In this document: positions 7,113-15,250 of the stretch, in pieces | Position numbering within the stretch: position 1 is the stretch's first letter | How the letters are laid out: each line of letters opens with the position of its first letter | From: Sulfurovum sp. | GTDB lineage: Bacteria > Campylobacterota > Campylobacteria > Campylobacterales > Sulfurovaceae | Assembly (NCBI GenBank): GCA_015490315.1 | Contig: WFYB01000136.1 | Span: forward strand, 1 to 31,271 | DNA length: 31,271 nt | Direction: 5' to 3' | Translations under genes and position numbers: made by a program | The notes under the pieces: generated by a model | Seen by the model: the letters and a program-made list of their open reading frames with translations, nothing else | What the model was told of the DNA's origin: nothing | Database searches by the model: none

Positions 7113-7476
7113 TACCATTTTGGTAAAAGAGATCCTATCTCAAATAGATACTGCCATCGAGACAATAAAATTCAGATTTAAACCTGTCACAAGTATTGAT
7201 TATTTTTTGGACACACCTGCCGGGGAAGAGAAACTTGACAGTATATGTATGCTCTTCATAGCCATAGGCGAAAGTCTCAAGAAAATAGACAAGCTAACCG
7301 ATGGAAAATTGCTTAGCCGATATGACACAATTGATTGGAAATCTATTAAGGGCATGAGGGATATACTCTCGCACCACTATTTTGATATGAATGCAGAGGC
7401 TATCTATAACGTCTGCAATGATGAACTGAATGATTTGCATATCGTTATCCAAAAAATGTTGAATGAAATTGAGTGA
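7105..7476 (+). CDS. hepT: HepT-type HEPN RNase toxin
   Basis: The 123-residue, mostly helical protein contains the HEPN catalytic motif R-x4-H-x-Y as R85-DILS-H90-H-Y92. Arg and His form the RNase site, and the Tyr is the residue AMPylated by MntA in the studied system. The rest (D-S-I-C-M-L-F-I-A-I-G-E, D-W-K-S-I-K-G-M-R) matches the DUF86/HepT family, and all motif residues look intact. It starts at a GTG inside the end of mntA. Such pairs act in phage defence or stabilise mobile DNA; here no other mobile genes are adjacent. Confidence 0.88.
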   Translation: MPNTILVKEILSQIDTAIETIKFRFKPVTSIDYFLDTPAGEEKLDSICMLFIAIGESLKKIDKLTDGKLLSRYDTIDWKSIKGMRDILSHHYFDMNAEAIYNVCNDELNDLHIVIQKMLNEIE

Positions 7477-7531
7477 TATACGCACTATTCATAACTCAGG
7501 ACATAAAAACAAACCCTTTACCTTTCTTTGC

Positions 7532-7537
7532 TATACT
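7532..7537 (+). promoter_or_regulatory. Extended -10 upstream of pepA
   Basis: TATACT preceded by TGC (7529-7531) lies 70 nt before the pepA ATG in the 131-bp gap after hepT. No good -35 is seen. Confidence 0.4.
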
Positions 7538-7607
7538 TTGCCTTAAATAATGATGGCAGAATATAACAGAGCAATTCCAATCATCATCTATACCAAAAAG
7601 GATTAAT

Positions 7608-9071
7608 ATGAATATAGAACTCACCCCGTTGTCAATGGCAGATATAGATGCCGATATCGAACTGATCATCGTCGTGGACAAAGATACAGACCACCGATTT
7701 GTCAAGGACAAGAAGCTTCTCAAAAAAGCTGCTTTTGGTGCCGCGCAGGATGAGGTCTGCCTGCTTGTAAGCAAAAAACACATCTATGTCGGTGCGGATT
7801 CACTTACAGGTGTAGATATCCGCTCTGCTGCCGCGAATGCCGTACGTGCGCTCAAAGGCAAGAAGTACAAATCTCTCAAAGTTGCTACCTATCTCAACAA
7901 AGGATGCACCTACACACTGCGTGCTATGGTCGAGGGGATCATACTTGGAGGCTACAGCTTTGAGAAGTACAAGAGCAAACCGACAAAACAGAGACTCAAA
8001 CATATCACAATATCCCTTGACGAGTACAACAAACAGCCGATGGATATCGACAAAGCTGCTTTGCAGGTACACAAAGCACAGATCATCGCCGATGCAACCA
8101 ACTTCACCCGTGATATCGTCAATACCACACCAGATGACTGCTATCCGGCAGTGATGGCAGATATCGCTAAGCATCTTGCCGAAGAGTCCGGACTCAAGTG
8201 CAAAGTACTCAAACCCAAAGAGATCAAAAAAGAGAAGATGGGTGCCCTGCTTGCTGTCGCGCGTGCCAGCCGCCATACACCACGGGTCATCCACCTCTCA
8301 CACACTCCCAAAAACCCCAAAGCGGTCATCTCACTTATTGGCAAGGGACTTACCTACGACTCGGGCGGGCTTAGCCTCAAACCGGCAGACTACATGGTCA
8401 CGATGAAGTCTGACAAGAGCGGCGGCTCTGCGGTCATGGGCATCATGAAAGCGATCGCTGAGCTTGATCTGCCTATCGAAGTACACGGCTTTATCGGTGC
8501 GGTGGAAAATATGATCGGGGGAGATGCATACAAACCAGACGATGTCCTCGTCGCCAAAAACGGCAAGACCATCGAGGTACGCAACACCGATGCAGAGGGT
8601 CGTCTCGTGCTCGCTGATGTCCTCTGCTATGCACAGCAGGAGGTCAAAGCAGACTACATCTTAGACTTCGCAACCCTTACGGGTGCCTGTGTGGTAGGTG
8701 TGGGACACTACACCTCCGGTGTTATGGGCAACAGCGAAGCAATGAAAAAGAGAGTCGTCCAAGAGGCACTCAACGCCGGAGAGCTGGCAACAGCACTTGA
8801 TTTCAACCGTCACCTCAAAAAAACACTCAAATCAGAGATCGCCGATATCTGCAACATCTCCAACACACGCTACGGCGGAGCGATCACTGCGGGACAGTTC
8901 CTCTCTGAGTTTATCGATGAGGATCATGCCGACAAGTGGGCACATGTCGATATCGCCGGTCCTGCCTTTGTCGAGCACACATGGGCGGAAAATCCGCACG
9001 GTGCATCAGGTGTGGGGGTAAGAATGACCGTCAAACTTCTCGAAAAGATCGCCGAAAATTCGGCACATTAG
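7608..9071 (+). CDS. pepA: Leucyl aminopeptidase (M17 family)
   Basis: PepA releases N-terminal residues from peptides with two active-site metal ions, in the cytoplasm. The C-terminal catalytic domain shows the metal-binding G-K246-G-L-T-Y-D251-S-G-G segment and the M17 signature N326-T-D-A-E-G-R332, plus the K-P and M-K-x-D-K-S-G motif. The N-terminal macrodomain-like part is poorly conserved, as usual. Length (487) is typical. AAAAAGGA precedes the ATG by 5 nt. In the conserved Campylobacterota order it lies between apt and ychF; here it is separated from apt by trpB and the toxin-antitoxin patch, and from ychF by two lipoprotein genes. Confidence 0.95.
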   Translation: MNIELTPLSMADIDADIELIIVVDKDTDHRFVKDKKLLKKAAFGAAQDEVCLLVSKKHIYVGADSLTGVDIRSAAANAVRALKGKKYKSLKVATYLNKGCTYTLRAMVEGIILGGYSFEKYKSKPTKQRLKHITISLDEYNKQPMDIDKAALQVHKAQIIADATNFTRDIVNTTPDDCYPAVMADIAKHLAEESGLKCKVLKPKEIKKEKMGALLAVARASRHTPRVIHLSHTPKNPKAVISLIGKGLTYDSGGLSLKPADYMVTMKSDKSGGSAVMGIMKAIAELDLPIEVHGFIGAVENMIGGDAYKPDDVLVAKNGKTIEVRNTDAEGRLVLADVLCYAQQEVKADYILDFATLTGACVVGVGHYTSGVMGNSEAMKKRVVQEALNAGELATALDFNRHLKKTLKSEIADICNISNTRYGGAITAGQFLSEFIDEDHADKWAHVDIAGPAFVEHTWAENPHGASGVGVRMTVKLLEKIAENSAH

Positions 9072-9083
9072 CAAGGAGTATTT

Positions 9084-9659
9084 GTGAAGGGATATAGTTT
9101 CTTATTACTATCGACTATGCTACTTTTATGCCTGAGTGGCTGTGCTGAACGAAACCAGGCACTAAATATGTCCAATATACCGGCAGCACACCACATAGAA
9201 GATGCTGACATTTTTGTAGAATCCTCAAGTAAATCTCAAAATTTCCAAGGCGGCACTGATGCACAAGATCTTGATCTTGCCATGATACGTCTGGGAGAAG
9301 ACAATAAAACTGAGCGTCTGGTCTTAGACAGCTATAAACAAAACAGTGCCACACAAACGCCAAGTATCAAAGCCAAACGATCAGGGAAATATCAAATAAG
9401 CTATACACCTTCCCAGCAGCGTATTTTAGCGACTCTACATGGATATCGTGCACTTTCCGCCTTAGGGAGCAGTGGTACAAAACAGTTTCCTTCAAGCAGA
9501 TACATTAAAGAGGTCACACTTTTGAAGCAAACTGCCCCACAAAGCTATACTGTTAGCGTAATATTAAAGGAAGATGCCGCTATCAATATCTTCGAACTTC
9601 AGGATCCTGCACGTATCGTCATAGACATCAAAGAAGCATTTGCTCATGTGAGTAAGTAA
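9084..9659 (+). CDS. Lipoprotein with a C-terminal AMIN-like segment
   Basis: The 191-residue protein starts with a type II signal peptide ending in the lipobox L-S-G-C20, so it is lipid-anchored. The final third (about residues 140-190) contains V-S-V-I-L-K-E then F-E-L-Q-D-P-A-R-I-V-I-D-I, the last-strand signature of AMIN domains, which bind peptidoglycan or target cell-envelope machines. The middle is low-complexity and Ser/Gln rich. The GTG start at 9084 follows AAGGAG by 5 nt. It lies 12 nt after pepA and 3 nt before a second lipoprotein of similar plan, so the pair is probably cotranscribed. AMIN membership is inferred by eye. Confidence 0.7.
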   Translation: MKGYSFLLLSTMLLLCLSGCAERNQALNMSNIPAAHHIEDADIFVESSSKSQNFQGGTDAQDLDLAMIRLGEDNKTERLVLDSYKQNSATQTPSIKAKRSGKYQISYTPSQQRILATLHGYRALSALGSSGTKQFPSSRYIKEVTLLKQTAPQSYTVSVILKEDAAINIFELQDPARIVIDIKEAFAHVSK

Positions 9660-9662
9660 ACT

Positions 9663-10544
9663 ATGAAACATCAACATCTTTTTCTGCTGTACCTTTTATT
9701 TCTTTTGACTGGCTGTGACCCTAGGGGACTCTCACTCACTCCTGCCCCAGTAAATAGTACCATAACAATAACAAAAAACAATCTGTCACCAACAGCTAAA
9801 GAGAAGAGTGCAGAAGAGGCTGAAGCACTTCCGGACACTAAAAAACTCCTACTCGATAAAAACGTCTCATCTCCATTAGAGCAAAAAGCAAAGAAGAAAC
9901 AGAAAAAAAATTTAGAAGATTTTGTAAAAGAGATCCCTAAAACAATCAAAAAAATTCCTGTTATCAATGAAATACCCAAAGTAATTCCTGCTGCCAAAGA
10001 GATACCAATTGTCAATAAAATTGCAGACTACCTTTCTAAGCGACCAGGCAAACGATACAAAAGACTAGGTAAATATGCTGCGTCAATCAAACATGAGAAT
10101 GCTGACAAACCAAAACCTAAAAAAGATGAAACTATCTCAAAACTTTTTGACTACTCCCAGCATTTCAGTGGCGGGTTACATTACGATGAAACAGTTATAT
10201 TAAAGAAGGTTGAGATTAGCAAGGGAAAAGATGGACATACTTATCTCAAACTTATATTGCCAAAGATCACTCCTTATACAGTCGACTATGATCCAAAACA
10301 TAAACAAATTGTCGTTATGCTCAGCGAATCTATAGCAGAAAGAAACAATCAAAAACTCTACCCGCCAAATAATGGGCTCATCCAAACAAGCAGGATTGAA
10401 ACCTCACAACGAGGTACCCTTCTTCTTTTTCAGTTGACACAAGATGGCAAAATAAATGTACTTGAATCTTACGCTCCTACCTACATTATGATTGATATCA
10501 CACCAATGTACCCCCTCTTTATGGGTACACCTGCACAACAGTAA
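9663..10544 (+). CDS. Lipoprotein with EIP-rich linker and AMIN-like C-terminus
   Basis: A signal peptide ends in the lipobox L-T-G-C18 and is followed by Asp-Pro; an Asp at +2 would favour inner-membrane retention by the E. coli rule. Residues about 85-125 hold a degenerate repeat of E/K-I-P units (KEIP, KKIP, NEIP, KEIP), a charged extended linker. The C-terminal 130 residues are beta-rich and end A-P-T-Y-I-M-I-D-I-T-P, resembling the final strand of AMIN domains and the preceding lipoprotein. The pair may be diverged paralogues or subunits of one envelope complex. It is AT-richer than pepA and ychF. No specific function is recognised. Confidence 0.65.
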   Translation: MKHQHLFLLYLLFLLTGCDPRGLSLTPAPVNSTITITKNNLSPTAKEKSAEEAEALPDTKKLLLDKNVSSPLEQKAKKKQKKNLEDFVKEIPKTIKKIPVINEIPKVIPAAKEIPIVNKIADYLSKRPGKRYKRLGKYAASIKHENADKPKPKKDETISKLFDYSQHFSGGLHYDETVILKKVEISKGKDGHTYLKLILPKITPYTVDYDPKHKQIVVMLSESIAERNNQKLYPPNNGLIQTSRIETSQRGTLLLFQLTQDGKINVLESYAPTYIMIDITPMYPLFMGTPAQQ

Positions 10545-10570
10545 AAGAGAGTTGGGATAAATCCCTCTTT
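10545..10570 (+). terminator. Hairpin after the second lipoprotein gene
   Basis: AAAGAG pairs with CTCTTT, and inside it GGGAT pairs with ATCCC across a two-base gap, right after the stop codon. There is no T-run beyond the stem itself, so termination strength is uncertain. Confidence 0.4.
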
Positions 10571-10584
10571 CACACAAATTTCGC

Positions 10585-10590
10585 TAAAAT
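10585..10590 (+). promoter_or_regulatory. -10 box for ychF
   Basis: TAAAAT, a common Campylobacterota -10 variant, 27 nt before the ychF ATG and after the hairpin at 10545-10570. It suggests ychF has its own promoter. Confidence 0.4.
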
Positions 10591-10617
10591 TGCGACAACA
10601 CTTACCAAAGGAATAGC

Positions 10618-11721
10618 ATGGGACTTGGCATCGGACTTGTCGGACTACCAAATGTTGGAAAATCAACTACTTTTAACGCATTGACAAAGGCACAGAACGC
10701 AGAGAGTGCGAACTACCCTTTCTGTACCATCGAACCAAACAAAGCGGTCGTACCTGTACCGGACAAGCGTCTCGATGAGCTTGCCAAGATCGTCAACCCC
10801 GAACGCATACAGCACTCCACACTCGACTTTGTCGACATTGCAGGACTTGTCAAGGGCGCGAGCAAAGGTGAAGGACTGGGCAATAAATTCCTCAGCAACA
10901 TTCGTGAGACCGAGGTGATCCTACAGATCGTCAGATGTTTTGAAGATGAGAACATCACCCATGTTGAGGGCAGCATCGATCCAGTACGTGACATAGAGAT
11001 CATCGAAACCGAACTGCTGCTTGCAGATATGGACGCGCTTGAGAAACGCATTGCCACTATGCAAAAAAAGGCAAAAGGCAATGACCGTGAAGCCAAACTA
11101 CAGTTGCCTGTTGCCCAGGCACTACTAAAACACCTTGAAGAGGGGCAGCCCGCTTCAACATTCCCTGACAGAGAGAATGAAGGATTCATCACCCTGCTTA
11201 GAGACCTCAGGCTGCTTAGCAACAAAGAGATCATCTACGGTGCCAATGTTGATGAGGAGGGTCTTGCAGAAGACAACGACTATGTGAAGGCTCTCAAAGC
11301 CTATGCGGCTGAGCGCAACCGTGAAGTGATCAAACTCTGTGCCAAAGTCGAAGAGGAGATGGTTGACTTCGATGAAGAGGAGAAAATGGAGATGCTGGAG
11401 TCTCTGGGTGTAGAAGAGTCAGGACTGGAACAGATCATCCGCAAAGGCTTTGAAAAGCTTGGACTTATGAGCTACTTCACTGCCGGGGTCAAAGAAGTAC
11501 GCGCATGGACAATCCGACGCGGCACGACCGCCCCAAAAGCTGCAGCGGTCATCCACAACGATTTTGAAAAGGGCTTCATCCGCGCAGAGGTCATCAGCTA
11601 TGAGGATTTCATCGCACATGGTGGTGAACAGGGAGCCAAAGAGGCAGGCAAGATGCGTCTTGAGGGTAAGGATTATATTGTCCAGGACGGTGATGTGATG
11701 CACTTCAGGTTCAATGTCTAA
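10618..11721 (+). CDS. ychF: Redox-responsive/ribosome-associated GTPase-ATPase YchF
   Basis: This Obg-superfamily P-loop nucleotidase binds ribosomes; in E. coli YchF hydrolyses ATP. It shows G1 as G-L-P-N-V-G-K-S-T near the N-terminus, G-L-V-K-G-A-S-K-G-E-G-L-G-N-K-F-L-S (switch II), N-V-D-E in the position where other GTPases have NKxD (the change that relaxes guanine specificity), a helical coiled region around residues 130-200, and a C-terminal TGS domain (F-T-A-G-V-K-E-V-R-A-W-T ... Y-I-V-Q-D-G-D-V-M-H-F-R-F-N-V). Length 367 is standard. A GGAATAGC leader precedes the ATG. Confidence 0.96.
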   Translation: MGLGIGLVGLPNVGKSTTFNALTKAQNAESANYPFCTIEPNKAVVPVPDKRLDELAKIVNPERIQHSTLDFVDIAGLVKGASKGEGLGNKFLSNIRETEVILQIVRCFEDENITHVEGSIDPVRDIEIIETELLLADMDALEKRIATMQKKAKGNDREAKLQLPVAQALLKHLEEGQPASTFPDRENEGFITLLRDLRLLSNKEIIYGANVDEEGLAEDNDYVKALKAYAAERNREVIKLCAKVEEEMVDFDEEEKMEMLESLGVEESGLEQIIRKGFEKLGLMSYFTAGVKEVRAWTIRRGTTAPKAAAVIHNDFEKGFIRAEVISYEDFIAHGGEQGAKEAGKMRLEGKDYIVQDGDVMHFRFNV

Positions 11722-11747
11722 AGATGACTATACCAAAGGAGCGATAG

Positions 11748-12209
11748 ATGAAAAAGCTTTTCATTTCTATATTGGCAGTGTTGGCACTTGTCGGCTGTGA
11801 CAACAAGCGTGGTACGTTTCTCGAAACGGTACAGAGCCAGAATGACCACAAAACTACAGTCAGCAAACTTATCAAGCTGATCAAAGATGAGAACCTCACC
11901 TACTTCGAGACCATCGATCATCAGGCAAATGCCCGCAAAGTGGGTATGGATCTCAAACCAGAAAGTGTCGTAGTATTTGGCAATCCACGCATGGGTACAG
12001 TACTGATGAACTGTAACCCCTCTATGGGACTGGAACTGCCGCTCAAGATCCTCGTAAGTACCAACTATGAAGGGATCACGACTTTGACCTACACCAATCC
12101 GGAGTACTGGTCACTCAAGCACAATATCAAGGATAAAAACTGCCTCAATATCCTGATCAAAGCCAAAGGGGCACTCAAAGAGCTCTCACAAAAGGCAGCG
12201 CAAAAATGA
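11748..12209 (+). CDS. DUF302 lipoprotein
   Basis: A 17-residue type II signal peptide ends in L-V-G-C, followed by Asp (+2). The rest is a single DUF302 domain: K-L-I-K-x-E-N-L-T-x-F-x-x-I-D-H-Q-A-N-A, then V-V-V-F-G-N-P-R-M-G-T, then L-E-L-P-L-K-I-L-V, then T-Y-x-N-P-E-Y. DUF302 proteins are small alpha/beta proteins of unknown molecular role, often beside redox enzymes. AAGGAG lies 7 nt before the ATG. It overlaps the next gene by 4 bp (ATGA). Confidence 0.85.
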   Translation: MKKLFISILAVLALVGCDNKRGTFLETVQSQNDHKTTVSKLIKLIKDENLTYFETIDHQANARKVGMDLKPESVVVFGNPRMGTVLMNCNPSMGLELPLKILVSTNYEGITTLTYTNPEYWSLKHNIKDKNCLNILIKAKGALKELSQKAAQK

Positions 12210-12685
12210 TCGTCAGTACCAATGATGTGCTCTACCGTATCAAAAAGGCACTCTCGCTCAGCGATGAGGAGATGCTCAAGATCTATGCACTTGAAGAGTA
12301 CCCGATGACACCCGAACATTTTGAAGCGATGCTCAAGCGCCGTCTCTCAAAAGGCTTTGAGCTCTGTTCCTATGAAGAGCTGGGCGTATTTCTCGATGGA
12401 TTGATCACACTCAAACGCGGCCCCAGCCCTAAAAAACCTGCAGATGACGAAGCTGTTGAGCTCACCAACAATCTCATCCTCAAAAAGCTCCGTATCGCTC
12501 TGGAGCTCAAAGAGCCTGAAACGGAGATCATCTTTGGGCTCGGTGATGCCCAGCTTAGCAAGCAGGAACTCAAATCGCTCTTTCGCAAAGAGGATCACAA
12601 AAACTTCAAACCCTGCAGTGATGCCCTGCTTATGGCATTTCTCGAAGGTCTTGACGAGTTTTACTACACCTGTCCCGAGATATAA
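12206..12685 (+). CDS. DUF1456 (YehS-like) protein
   Basis: The protein consists of two DUF1456 units, each shaped N-x-x-L-x-x-L-R-I-A-L-x-L-x-x-x-E/D: residues about 5-65 (NDVLYRIKKALSLSDEEML) and about 90-155 (NNLILKKLRIALELKEPE). The first unit contains a F-x-x-C-S-Y-E-E-L-G-V-F-L-D-G-L-I segment, and the second ends in A-F-L-E-G-L. Length (159) matches E. coli YehS, whose function is unknown. It is translationally coupled to the DUF302 lipoprotein and ends 19 bp from the convergent xthA. Confidence 0.88.
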   Translation: MIVSTNDVLYRIKKALSLSDEEMLKIYALEEYPMTPEHFEAMLKRRLSKGFELCSYEELGVFLDGLITLKRGPSPKKPADDEAVELTNNLILKKLRIALELKEPETEIIFGLGDAQLSKQELKSLFRKEDHKNFKPCSDALLMAFLEGLDEFYYTCPEI

Positions 12686-12704
12686 CTCCCAAGACTGGTA
12701 ACTT

Positions 12705-13478
12705 CTAAAGATCTATATCCAGGGAGATCGGGCAGTGGTCACTTCCCATGATCTCATCGAGAATATCTGCATCGATGATCTTCTCTTTGAGATCTTCTGA
12801 GACAAAGAAGTAATCTATCCTCCAGCCCACATTCCTCTCTCGCGCACGGGTACGCATAGACCACCAGCTGTATCGATCGGGCTCACCACCATGGACATAT
12901 CGGAAAGTATCGACATAGCCTGCCTCTATCACTTTGTCGATCCATGCACGCTCTACAGGCAAGAATCCTGAGATATCTTCATTCTCTTTGGGACGAGCAA
13001 GGTCGATCTCCCGATGAGCGGTATTGACATCACCACAGAAGATGATAGACATCCCCTTCTTCCTCAACCCCTCTATATGCGCCAAAAAACGGTCATAGAA
13101 TGCCAGCTTGTATTCCAACCGCTCCTCTGATCGCTTGCCGTTAGGGAAATAGACATTGAAAAATGCGATATTGTCCCAATGCATCTCATTGATCCGCCCC
13201 TCTTTGAGCACATCGACCTCATAGCAGGGACTTGTATAGTCAGGATCGATGTCTGTGTAGAGTGCTACCCCCGATTGCCCCTTTTTATGAGAAGAGCTGA
13301 CAAGGAGATGTTTGTAGCGGTGTGCAAACATCCCATCAGGGATCTGATCCTCTTCGGCTTTGATCTCCTGCAGACTGAGAATATCGGGTGTGAGATCATC
13401 GACCCATTTGAGCGCCTCTTTTTTTGCCACGGCACGTATACCGTTGACATTCCATGAGATAAACTTTCTTTTTGCCAT
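12705..13478 (-). CDS. xthA: Exodeoxyribonuclease III / AP endonuclease
   Basis: XthA cuts DNA at abasic sites and degrades 3' ends in base-excision repair. Motifs are F-I-S-W-N10-V-N-G-I-R-A, L-S-L-Q-E38-I-K-A (metal-binding Glu), G-D-V-N-T-A-H-R-E-I-D, the catalytic R-I-D-Y-F-F and the final G-S-D-H-C-P-I. Length from ATG 13478 is 257, typical of the family. The upstream in-frame start at 13535 adds 19 residues without family similarity, and AGGAT 8 nt before 13478 supports the shorter form. It is divergent from a methyltransferase gene with overlapping promoters. Confidence 0.96.
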   Translation of the reverse strand: MAKRKFISWNVNGIRAVAKKEALKWVDDLTPDILSLQEIKAEEDQIPDGMFAHRYKHLLVSSSHKKGQSGVALYTDIDPDYTSPCYEVDVLKEGRINEMHWDNIAFFNVYFPNGKRSEERLEYKLAFYDRFLAHIEGLRKKGMSIIFCGDVNTAHREIDLARPKENEDISGFLPVERAWIDKVIEAGYVDTFRYVHGGEPDRYSWWSMRTRARERNVGWRIDYFFVSEDLKEKIIDADILDEIMGSDHCPISLDIDL

Positions 13479-13520
13479 AGTGTCAATCCTAAAGTGTTGA
13501 ATAGATTTGAAATATTTTGT

Positions 13521-13530
13521 TACAATCATA
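13521..13530. promoter_or_regulatory. Overlapping divergent -10 boxes (methyltransferase and xthA)
   Basis: Plus strand TACAAT (13521-13526), preceded by TGT, is an extended -10 for the methyltransferase. Minus strand TATGAT (13530-13525) is a -10 for xthA. The two share two bases, so RNA polymerase could not occupy both at once. Confidence 0.4.
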
Positions 13531-13561
13531 CCCAAAAATATAATGATAAAAAAGGTTGACT

Positions 13562-14152
13562 ATGGCTCAAGAAGACAAAGAACGATGGGACGCAAAACAT
13601 GCCGAGGATCAGATGCCGCATACACCGATAGAACTGGTCACCCGATATGCCTCTCTGGCACCGGGCAAAAAAGCACTCGATATTGCCTGCGGTAATGGCC
13701 GTCACAGCAGATATCTGGCTTCACAGGGCTTTGAGGTCGATGCACTCGATATCTCTTCGGTAGCGATAGCCTCCTTGCAGGGCATAGAGGGGATCCATGC
13801 CAAAGAGGTCGACTTTGACACCTATACCCTCCCTCCGTCCCATTATGACCTGATCGTAGATACCTACTTTCTCAACCGCCGTCTCTTTCCTCAGATCATT
13901 GATGCGCTCAAACCAAACGGCATCTTTATCATGGAGACATTCTTGCACCATCCGGATAATGAACGTGAACCCTCCAACCCTGCATTCAGGCTCAATGAAG
14001 GAGAACTTGAGGCAGCGTTTGACGACCGCTGCGAACTACTGCATATCACAGAGTACTGGGACAAAGATTATCAGGGATATAAAACGATGAAGACGCAGAT
14101 GGTCGCACGCAAAAAGAGCGGGGGAATGACGGATGAGGATTTTTGGGCGTGA
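13562..14152 (+). CDS. Class I SAM-dependent methyltransferase (TehB-like)
   Basis: The 196-residue protein has motif I A-L-D-I-A-C-G-N-G-R-H-S (about residues 38-49), the acidic motif II V-D-A-L-D-I-S, and a motif IV-like Y-D-L-I-V-D-T-Y-F-L-N-R, matching TehB/UbiE-like small methyltransferases. The R-W-D-x-K-H-A start resembles tellurite/thiopurine-type enzymes, but the substrate is unknown. ATG 13562 is 6 nt after AAAAAAGG, so the upstream TTG is rejected. It has its own extended -10 and ends before a hairpin pair. Confidence 0.85.
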   Translation: MAQEDKERWDAKHAEDQMPHTPIELVTRYASLAPGKKALDIACGNGRHSRYLASQGFEVDALDISSVAIASLQGIEGIHAKEVDFDTYTLPPSHYDLIVDTYFLNRRLFPQIIDALKPNGIFIMETFLHHPDNEREPSNPAFRLNEGELEAAFDDRCELLHITEYWDKDYQGYKTMKTQMVARKKSGGMTDEDFWA

Positions 14153-14170
14153 GCCCAAACTTGATTGACG

Positions 14171-14215
14171 ATCCATCTTTTTTAGATGGATTTAAAAAGT
14201 TACTTTAAAGTAACT
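14171..14215. terminator. Two adjacent hairpins between convergent genes
   Basis: ATCCATC (14171-14177) pairs with GATGGAT (14185-14191) across a T-rich loop. Seven bases later comes a perfect 18-bp palindrome at 14198-14215 (AGTTACTTTAAAGTAACT). They lie between the ends of the methyltransferase (plus) and the transpeptidase (minus), as expected for a bidirectional terminator. No long T-run follows on either strand. Confidence 0.5.
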
Positions 14216-14225
14216 CCTATGTTGT

Positions 14226-15149
14226 TTAGTTGACGACCATCACCTTCGTACCTTTTCTCACTTTGGCAAAGATCGTTTTGGCTACTTGGGGGGGGAGGCG
14301 TACACAACCGTTGCTGCCGGGGTGGCGTTTGATATACCTGCTGGCATGCATACCTATACCGCCGCTGGTCAGACGCATCCAGTGGTGCATCACATGCCCT
14401 ACATATTTGGCTTTGGGACCACGGTATTTTCTTCTGTCTCCGTGATAGACCTTCTTGCCGTTTCTGTACATCTCACCAAATATCGTAGAACGTTTTGCAG
14501 CGACTTTCTCTCTGATCCTGTAGGTACCAAGCGGTGTATGTTTATCACGGTAGGTTTTCGTATTTGGCTCGAACTTCCGTTTTGCACCTGTCGTACAGGG
14601 TGCACAGAGTGCCACTTTGCCGTTGACCAGCAGCTTGACCCTTTGTTCGCTGACATCAATCTTGACGACAGTATTTCTCCCATTCGCCTTTTTCAACAGA
14701 CGCTTGTCCTGAAAGACCTGGTAGCTTCTGCGAAGATTGACCTTGCGTTTAAACTCTGCGTAGGTTGCGTAGCCTTTGGAGCGTTTCTTGGTCATCAGTG
14801 CGACATGCTTGACCTGCTTGTCTTTTGGGAATTTGATCTTGCGAGAGATCTGGTCGAGTTTGACTTTGGTACGTCTGCCTACCACACCATCGGCTGGAGA
14901 GAGATGGTATGCCTTTTGGAAAGCGATCACCGCTTTTTTGGTCTCTTCTCCCCATTTGCCATCCTCTTTAATGTGTATATTGAGTTTTTTGTCTCTGTTG
15001 AGGGCTATTTGCAGGTTTCTAATTGCACGGAAATCGTTGCTGCACTTTTGAGAAAAGGCTTTGTCACAAATGTCAAGCTGTTTGATAAAATAGTTTTTGG
15101 CATGCAGGAAAGAAAAAAGCATAAGAGTAGTAAGGATGATTCTAATCAC
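14226..15149 (-). CDS. L,D-transpeptidase (YkuD) with peptidoglycan-binding domain
   Basis: This periplasmic enzyme cross-links peptidoglycan or modifies its peptides through a catalytic Cys. The C-terminal YkuD domain has the active-site set G-I-G-M-H-A-S then S-N-G-C-V-R-L. Upstream lies a PG_binding_1-like domain (LQIALNRD ... DGKWGEETKKAVIAFQKAY ... DGVVGRRT), with the YkuD part beginning at V-V-K-I-D-V-S-E-Q-R-V. I prefer the GTG at 15149: it has GGAG 9 nt upstream and directly begins a signal peptide (IRIILTTLMLFSFLHA), whereas the ATG at 15182 would lie between the -10 box and the likely transcription start. It is very rich in Lys/Arg. Confidence 0.9.
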   Translation of the reverse strand: MIRIILTTLMLFSFLHAKNYFIKQLDICDKAFSQKCSNDFRAIRNLQIALNRDKKLNIHIKEDGKWGEETKKAVIAFQKAYHLSPADGVVGRRTKVKLDQISRKIKFPKDKQVKHVALMTKKRSKGYATYAEFKRKVNLRRSYQVFQDKRLLKKANGRNTVVKIDVSEQRVKLLVNGKVALCAPCTTGAKRKFEPNTKTYRDKHTPLGTYRIREKVAAKRSTIFGEMYRNGKKVYHGDRRKYRGPKAKYVGHVMHHWMRLTSGGIGMHASRYIKRHPGSNGCVRLPPQVAKTIFAKVRKGTKVMVVN

Positions 15150-15184
15150 GTCTGTCGGTCTCCATTGTTGATGATATTTCATGC

Positions 15185-15190
15185 ATTTTA
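15185..15190 (-). promoter_or_regulatory. Extended -10 for the L,D-transpeptidase gene
   Basis: On the minus strand TAAAAT preceded by TGC. The expected transcription start, about 7 nt downstream (near 15178), lies after the ATG at 15182, which supports the GTG start at 15149. Confidence 0.45.
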
Positions 15191-15250
15191 GCAGATTAAA
15201 TTGAAGTGAATATTAAAAAATATTTAGTTGAAGCTTAATCTTGAGCTATA

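Noticed and set aside
15150..15182. ATG at 15182 as start of the L,D-transpeptidase
   Set aside because: It lies two bases after a TAAAAT -10 box, so it would precede the transcript start. The GTG at 15149 has GGAG upstream and begins the signal peptide.
14286..15191. Plus-strand open frame of 301 codons
   Set aside because: Antisense shadow of the L,D-transpeptidase gene, whose catalytic motifs are unambiguous.
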